A DNA stretch of 64,000 nucleotides, taken from the NCBI GenBank assembly GCA_019635485.1, contig JAHBZL010000002.1, forward strand, positions 62,001-126,000, read 5' to 3'. Origin of the DNA: Piscinibacter sp. (GTDB lineage: Bacteria > Pseudomonadota > Gammaproteobacteria > Burkholderiales > Burkholderiaceae_C). Position numbers and translations under genes: made by a program. Below are positions 61,870 to 64,000 of this stretch, one piece after another. A model generated the notes under the pieces. It was not told the DNA's origin, ran no database searches, and saw only the letters and a list, made by a program, of their open reading frames with translations. Positions within the stretch are counted from its first letter, which is position 1; the number at the start of each line of letters is the position of its first letter.

Positions 61870-62586
61870 ATGGCTCCCCCCCGTAGCGCCTGCGGCGCTC
61901 CCCCCCAGGGGGGCGCCGCCAACGGACCGGCGGAGCCGGATCCGCGGCGGCCGCTGGACGGTGGCCACGCGCCGATCGTTGTTCTCGGCATCGGCAACGT
62001 GCTGTGGGCGGACGAGGGTTTCGGCGTGCGCTGCGTCGAGGCGCTGCAGCAGCGCTGGAGCTTCGACGCGGCTGGCACGCCGGTGACGCTGGTCGACGGC
62101 GGCACGCAGGGGCTGTACCTGATCCAGCACGTGCAGGCGGCGCAGCGGCTGCTGATCTTCGACGCGATCGACTACGGGCTCGCGCCCGGCACGCTGAAGC
62201 TGATCGAGGACGACGAGGTGCCGCGCTTCCTCGGCGCGAAGAAGATGAGCCTGCACCAGACCGGCTTCCAGGAGGTGCTGCAGCTCGCACGGCTGACCGG
62301 CCGTTATCCGGCGTCGGTGCTGCTGGTCGGCTGCCAGCCGCAGGAGCTGGAGGACTTCGGCGGCAGCCTGCGGCCCGTCGTGCGCACGGCGCTCGAGGAC
62401 GCCGTCGCGCTCGGCCTGGACCGGCTGCGGGCCTGGGGCGCGAGACCCGTGCCGCGCCCGGCGCCGCCCTCGCCCGACGAGGCGGTCACCGTCCCGACGC
62501 TCGCGATCGACGGCTATGAAGCCGGGCGGCCGTCGGCCGAGCAGGCCTGCCGGGTCGGCGACGAACGTTTCCTGCTGCCGCGCTGA
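61870..62586 (+). CDS. hupD: hydrogenase maturation protease HupD with repeat-encoded N-terminus
   Basis: 238 residues, about 40 more than typical (195-200). It cleaves the HupL C-terminus. IVVLGIGNVLWADEGFGVRC holds the Glu ligand, then FDAIDYG the Asp, and LHQTGFQEVLQLA the His region. The conserved part begins only at residue 37; residues 2-31 are encoded by a family 1 hairpin repeat (61874-61960), and no other start codon is available before the LGIGN motif except rare CTG. The C-terminus has a Pro-rich extension of about 45 residues. Confidence 0.92.
   Translation: MAPPRSACGAPPQGGAANGPAEPDPRRPLDGGHAPIVVLGIGNVLWADEGFGVRCVEALQQRWSFDAAGTPVTLVDGGTQGLYLIQHVQAAQRLLIFDAIDYGLAPGTLKLIEDDEVPRFLGAKKMSLHQTGFQEVLQLARLTGRYPASVLLVGCQPQELEDFGGSLRPVVRTALEDAVALGLDRLRAWGARPVPRPAPPSPDEAVTVPTLAIDGYEAGRPSAEQACRVGDERFLLPR
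61874..61960 (+). repeat. hairpin repeat, family 1, copy C (within hupD)
   Basis: AGCGCCTGCGGCGCT, CCCCCCAGGGGGG, GGACCGGCGGAGCCGGATCC and a GCCGCTGGACGG end match copies A and B. Its reading frame lacks stops, so it is translated as the N-terminus of HupD. Confidence 0.85.
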
Positions 62587-62591
62587 CCGCC

Positions 62592-62915
62592 ATGTGCATC
62601 GCCTTGCCCATGCAGGTGTTCGCGTCGGAGCCGGGCCACGCCTGGGTGGCCGGGCGCGGCGAACGGCGCCGCGTCAGCACCGCGCTGGTCGGCGACTGCG
62701 CGGTCGGCGACTGGCTGCTCGTGTTCCTCGACAGCGCCCGCGAGCGCATCGATGCGGCCCGCGCCGCCGAGGTCGACGCGCTGCTCGACCTGGTGAGCGA
62801 CGCCCTCGCGGGCCGCCCGCCCGCGGCCGTCCCGCGCGACCCCGGCTTCGAACTGCCCTCACGCCTGGACCCCGCCGCGCTCGCCGCGCTCGCGGGACCT
62901 TCCTCTTCCGCCTGA
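62592..62915 (+). CDS. hupF: HypC/HupF family hydrogenase chaperone
   Basis: 107 residues. It begins MCIALPMQV with the essential Cys2 that binds the Fe(CN)2CO unit or the large subunit. VGDCAVGDWLLVFLDSARE is the OB-fold core. The extended C-terminus fits HupF better than HypC; rhizobial HupF protects HupL from oxygen. It starts 5 bp after hupD. Confidence 0.92.
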   Translation: MCIALPMQVFASEPGHAWVAGRGERRRVSTALVGDCAVGDWLLVFLDSARERIDAARAAEVDALLDLVSDALAGRPPAAVPRDPGFELPSRLDPAALAALAGPSSSA

Positions 62916-62933
62916 ACTGCCCCCGACATCTCC

Positions 62934-63368
62934 ATGGACACCCCCCTGCCGCCCCCGGTCATCCGCCGCCTCGTCGAGTCGTTCGACGCCGCGCTCGTCG
63001 ACGAGACCTCGCTCGACACCTTCCTGCAGCGCCCGGGCGACCAGGTGCTGTTCCTCAGCGGCGACCCGGTGCAGTTCCCGGAAGGCCTGGATGTCGCGGT
63101 GGTGCTGCCGGAGCTGCGTGCCGCGGTGAAGACGCCGTTCGGCATCGGCGTCGTCGCGCGCGACAGCCAGGAGGCGATCGCGCGCCGCTACGGCAACCAG
63201 CGCTGGCCGGCGCTGGTGTTCCTGCGCGACGGCCGCTACGTCACGACGCTGGCCGGGATGCACGACTGGGACGACTACGTGGCCCGCGTCGCCGCGGCGC
63301 TCGCTGCGCCGACCACGCGCGCCCCGATCGCGGTGGCCGGTCCGGCCGCGGCCTCCTCCTGCCACTGA
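62934..63368 (+). CDS. hupG: hydrogenase accessory protein HupG (HyaE family)
   Basis: 144 residues of the HyaE/HupG thioredoxin-like family. The fold markers VLFLSGDPVQFPEGLDVAVV, FGIGVVARDSQEAIARRYG and WPALVFLRDGRYV are present. There is no CxxC pair. It is a presumed small-subunit chaperone for Tat export. The C-terminal 20 residues are a low-complexity Ala/Thr tail. Confidence 0.9.
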   Translation: MDTPLPPPVIRRLVESFDAALVDETSLDTFLQRPGDQVLFLSGDPVQFPEGLDVAVVLPELRAAVKTPFGIGVVARDSQEAIARRYGNQRWPALVFLRDGRYVTTLAGMHDWDDYVARVAAALAAPTTRAPIAVAGPAAASSCH

Positions 63369-63393
63369 TGCCCCGCTTGCGACCCTGCCTGCC

Positions 63394-64000
63394 ATGAACG
63401 TCCGCCCCTTCCCGATTCCCGTCGTCGCGTTCGGCCCCGGCAGCCAGGCCGAGGACGAGACGCTCGACTACCCGGTCCTGCCCAGCGGCATGGACACCTA
63501 CCGTCCGCCGGTGCTGCCGGAACCCGAGCAGCTCGCCGGCCACGGCGGCACGCGGCAGGTGCTCGAGCAGGTGCTGGAGGCGCTGCGCGCCGGCCGCGGC
63601 GCCTCGATCCCGCTGCGCCAGCTGTCCACTGGCGACGCGCGCCTGCTCGGCCAGGTGCTGGGCGAAGGCGAGGTCAGCGCGCAGGTGCTCGCCGCGCCCG
63701 GGCTGCGCCACTTCGACAACAGCGCGGCCCGCGCCCGCGTGCAGGAATCGGTGTTCGCGGGCGTCTGGCGCGTGCAGTCGCTGGGCGACGACGGGGCACT
63801 GCACGACCACCTCGAAGTCGGCGCGGTGCCGGCGCTGCTGCGCGCCGCTGCCGAGCAGGACGCGGCCACGCCGCGCACGCCGCCCGGCCCGCTGCCCGAG
63901 GATCTCTACAACGTGCCGACGCTGCTGGTCGAACTGGCGGACCGGCGCGCGCGCTGGCAGCCGGGCGACCCGGCGCATGTCGTCAACCTCAGCCTGCTGC
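63394..64000 (+). CDS. hupH: hydrogenase accessory protein HupH (HyaF family), N-terminal part
   Basis: 202 codons are visible and the frame runs off the window end. It begins MNVRPFPIPVVAFGPGSQAE. TYRPPVLPEPEQL, LLGQVLGEGEVSAQV and QESVFAGVWRV are HyaF/HupH motifs. It participates in maturation of the small subunit Fe-S clusters. The start ATG at 63394 is 25 bp after hupG. Truncated by the window boundary only. Confidence 0.92.
   Translation, partial: MNVRPFPIPVVAFGPGSQAEDETLDYPVLPSGMDTYRPPVLPEPEQLAGHGGTRQVLEQVLEALRAGRGASIPLRQLSTGDARLLGQVLGEGEVSAQVLAAPGLRHFDNSAARARVQESVFAGVWRVQSLGDDGALHDHLEVGAVPALLRAAAEQDAATPRTPPGPLPEDLYNVPTLLVELADRRARWQPGDPAHVVNLSLL

Overview
The window is about 69% GC and almost fully coding. 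It looks like chromosome of a betaproteobacterium of the order Burkholderiales, probably near the Rubrivivax, Leptothrix, Methylibium and Ideonella genera. This rests on gene order (mrcA divergent from pilMNOPQ and followed on that side by aroK-aroB-dgt; cyaY-lptM-lysA; a type II secretion operon) and on trimeric porins whose mature N-termini begin QSSVT(I/V)YG. No tRNA, rRNA, CRISPR array, transposase, integrase or phage gene was seen. The lineage call is inference from gene content, not a database match.

Layout. 1-7521 (minus): type IV pilus assembly operon pilMNOPQ, a small unknown lipoprotein, then aroK, aroB and the start of dgt. 7789-11946: penicillin-binding protein 1A, frataxin CyaY (minus), LptM and lysA. 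11954-18636 (minus): a tightly overlapping peptide ABC importer operon (dppB, an M20 amidohydrolase, dppA, dppC, dppD, dppF). 18702-21849 (minus): a DUF3047 lipoprotein and two porins. 22067-26246: coq7, an OsmC protein, a likely small RNA, ilvA and a divergent CobT-like protein. 26253-37431: a complete type II secretion cluster, gspC divergent from gspGHIJKLMNDEF. 37433-45084: a 57-bp tandem repeat, a Lon-like AAA+ ATPase, a single-domain globin, a hybrid histidine kinase with an OmpR-type regulator, a cytosolic 5'-nucleotidase-like protein and a Crp/Fnr regulator.

45224-56158: an acyl-CoA synthetase followed by a complete branched-chain-type ABC importer (livG, livH, livM, substrate-binding protein, livF), a small conserved protein and a PaaK-like adenylate-forming protein. 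An E1 alpha/beta dehydrogenase pair lies convergent to it. The Crp/Fnr gene is divergent from this set and a perfect palindrome sits between them. I read it as an import-and-activate module for an unidentified carboxylic acid.

57546-64000: a group 1 membrane-bound uptake [NiFe] hydrogenase operon, hupS-hupL-hupE-hupC-hupD-hupF-hupG-hupH (the last cut by the window end). The small subunit has the six cysteines of the oxygen-tolerant [4Fe-3S] type. A sigma-54-like promoter and an IHF-like site lie in the upstream gap.

At least two families of short GC-rich hairpin repeats sit between genes inside the liv and hup operons. One copy is read through as the N-terminus of HupD, and two copies end in the G-tract that serves as ribosome binding site for the next gene.
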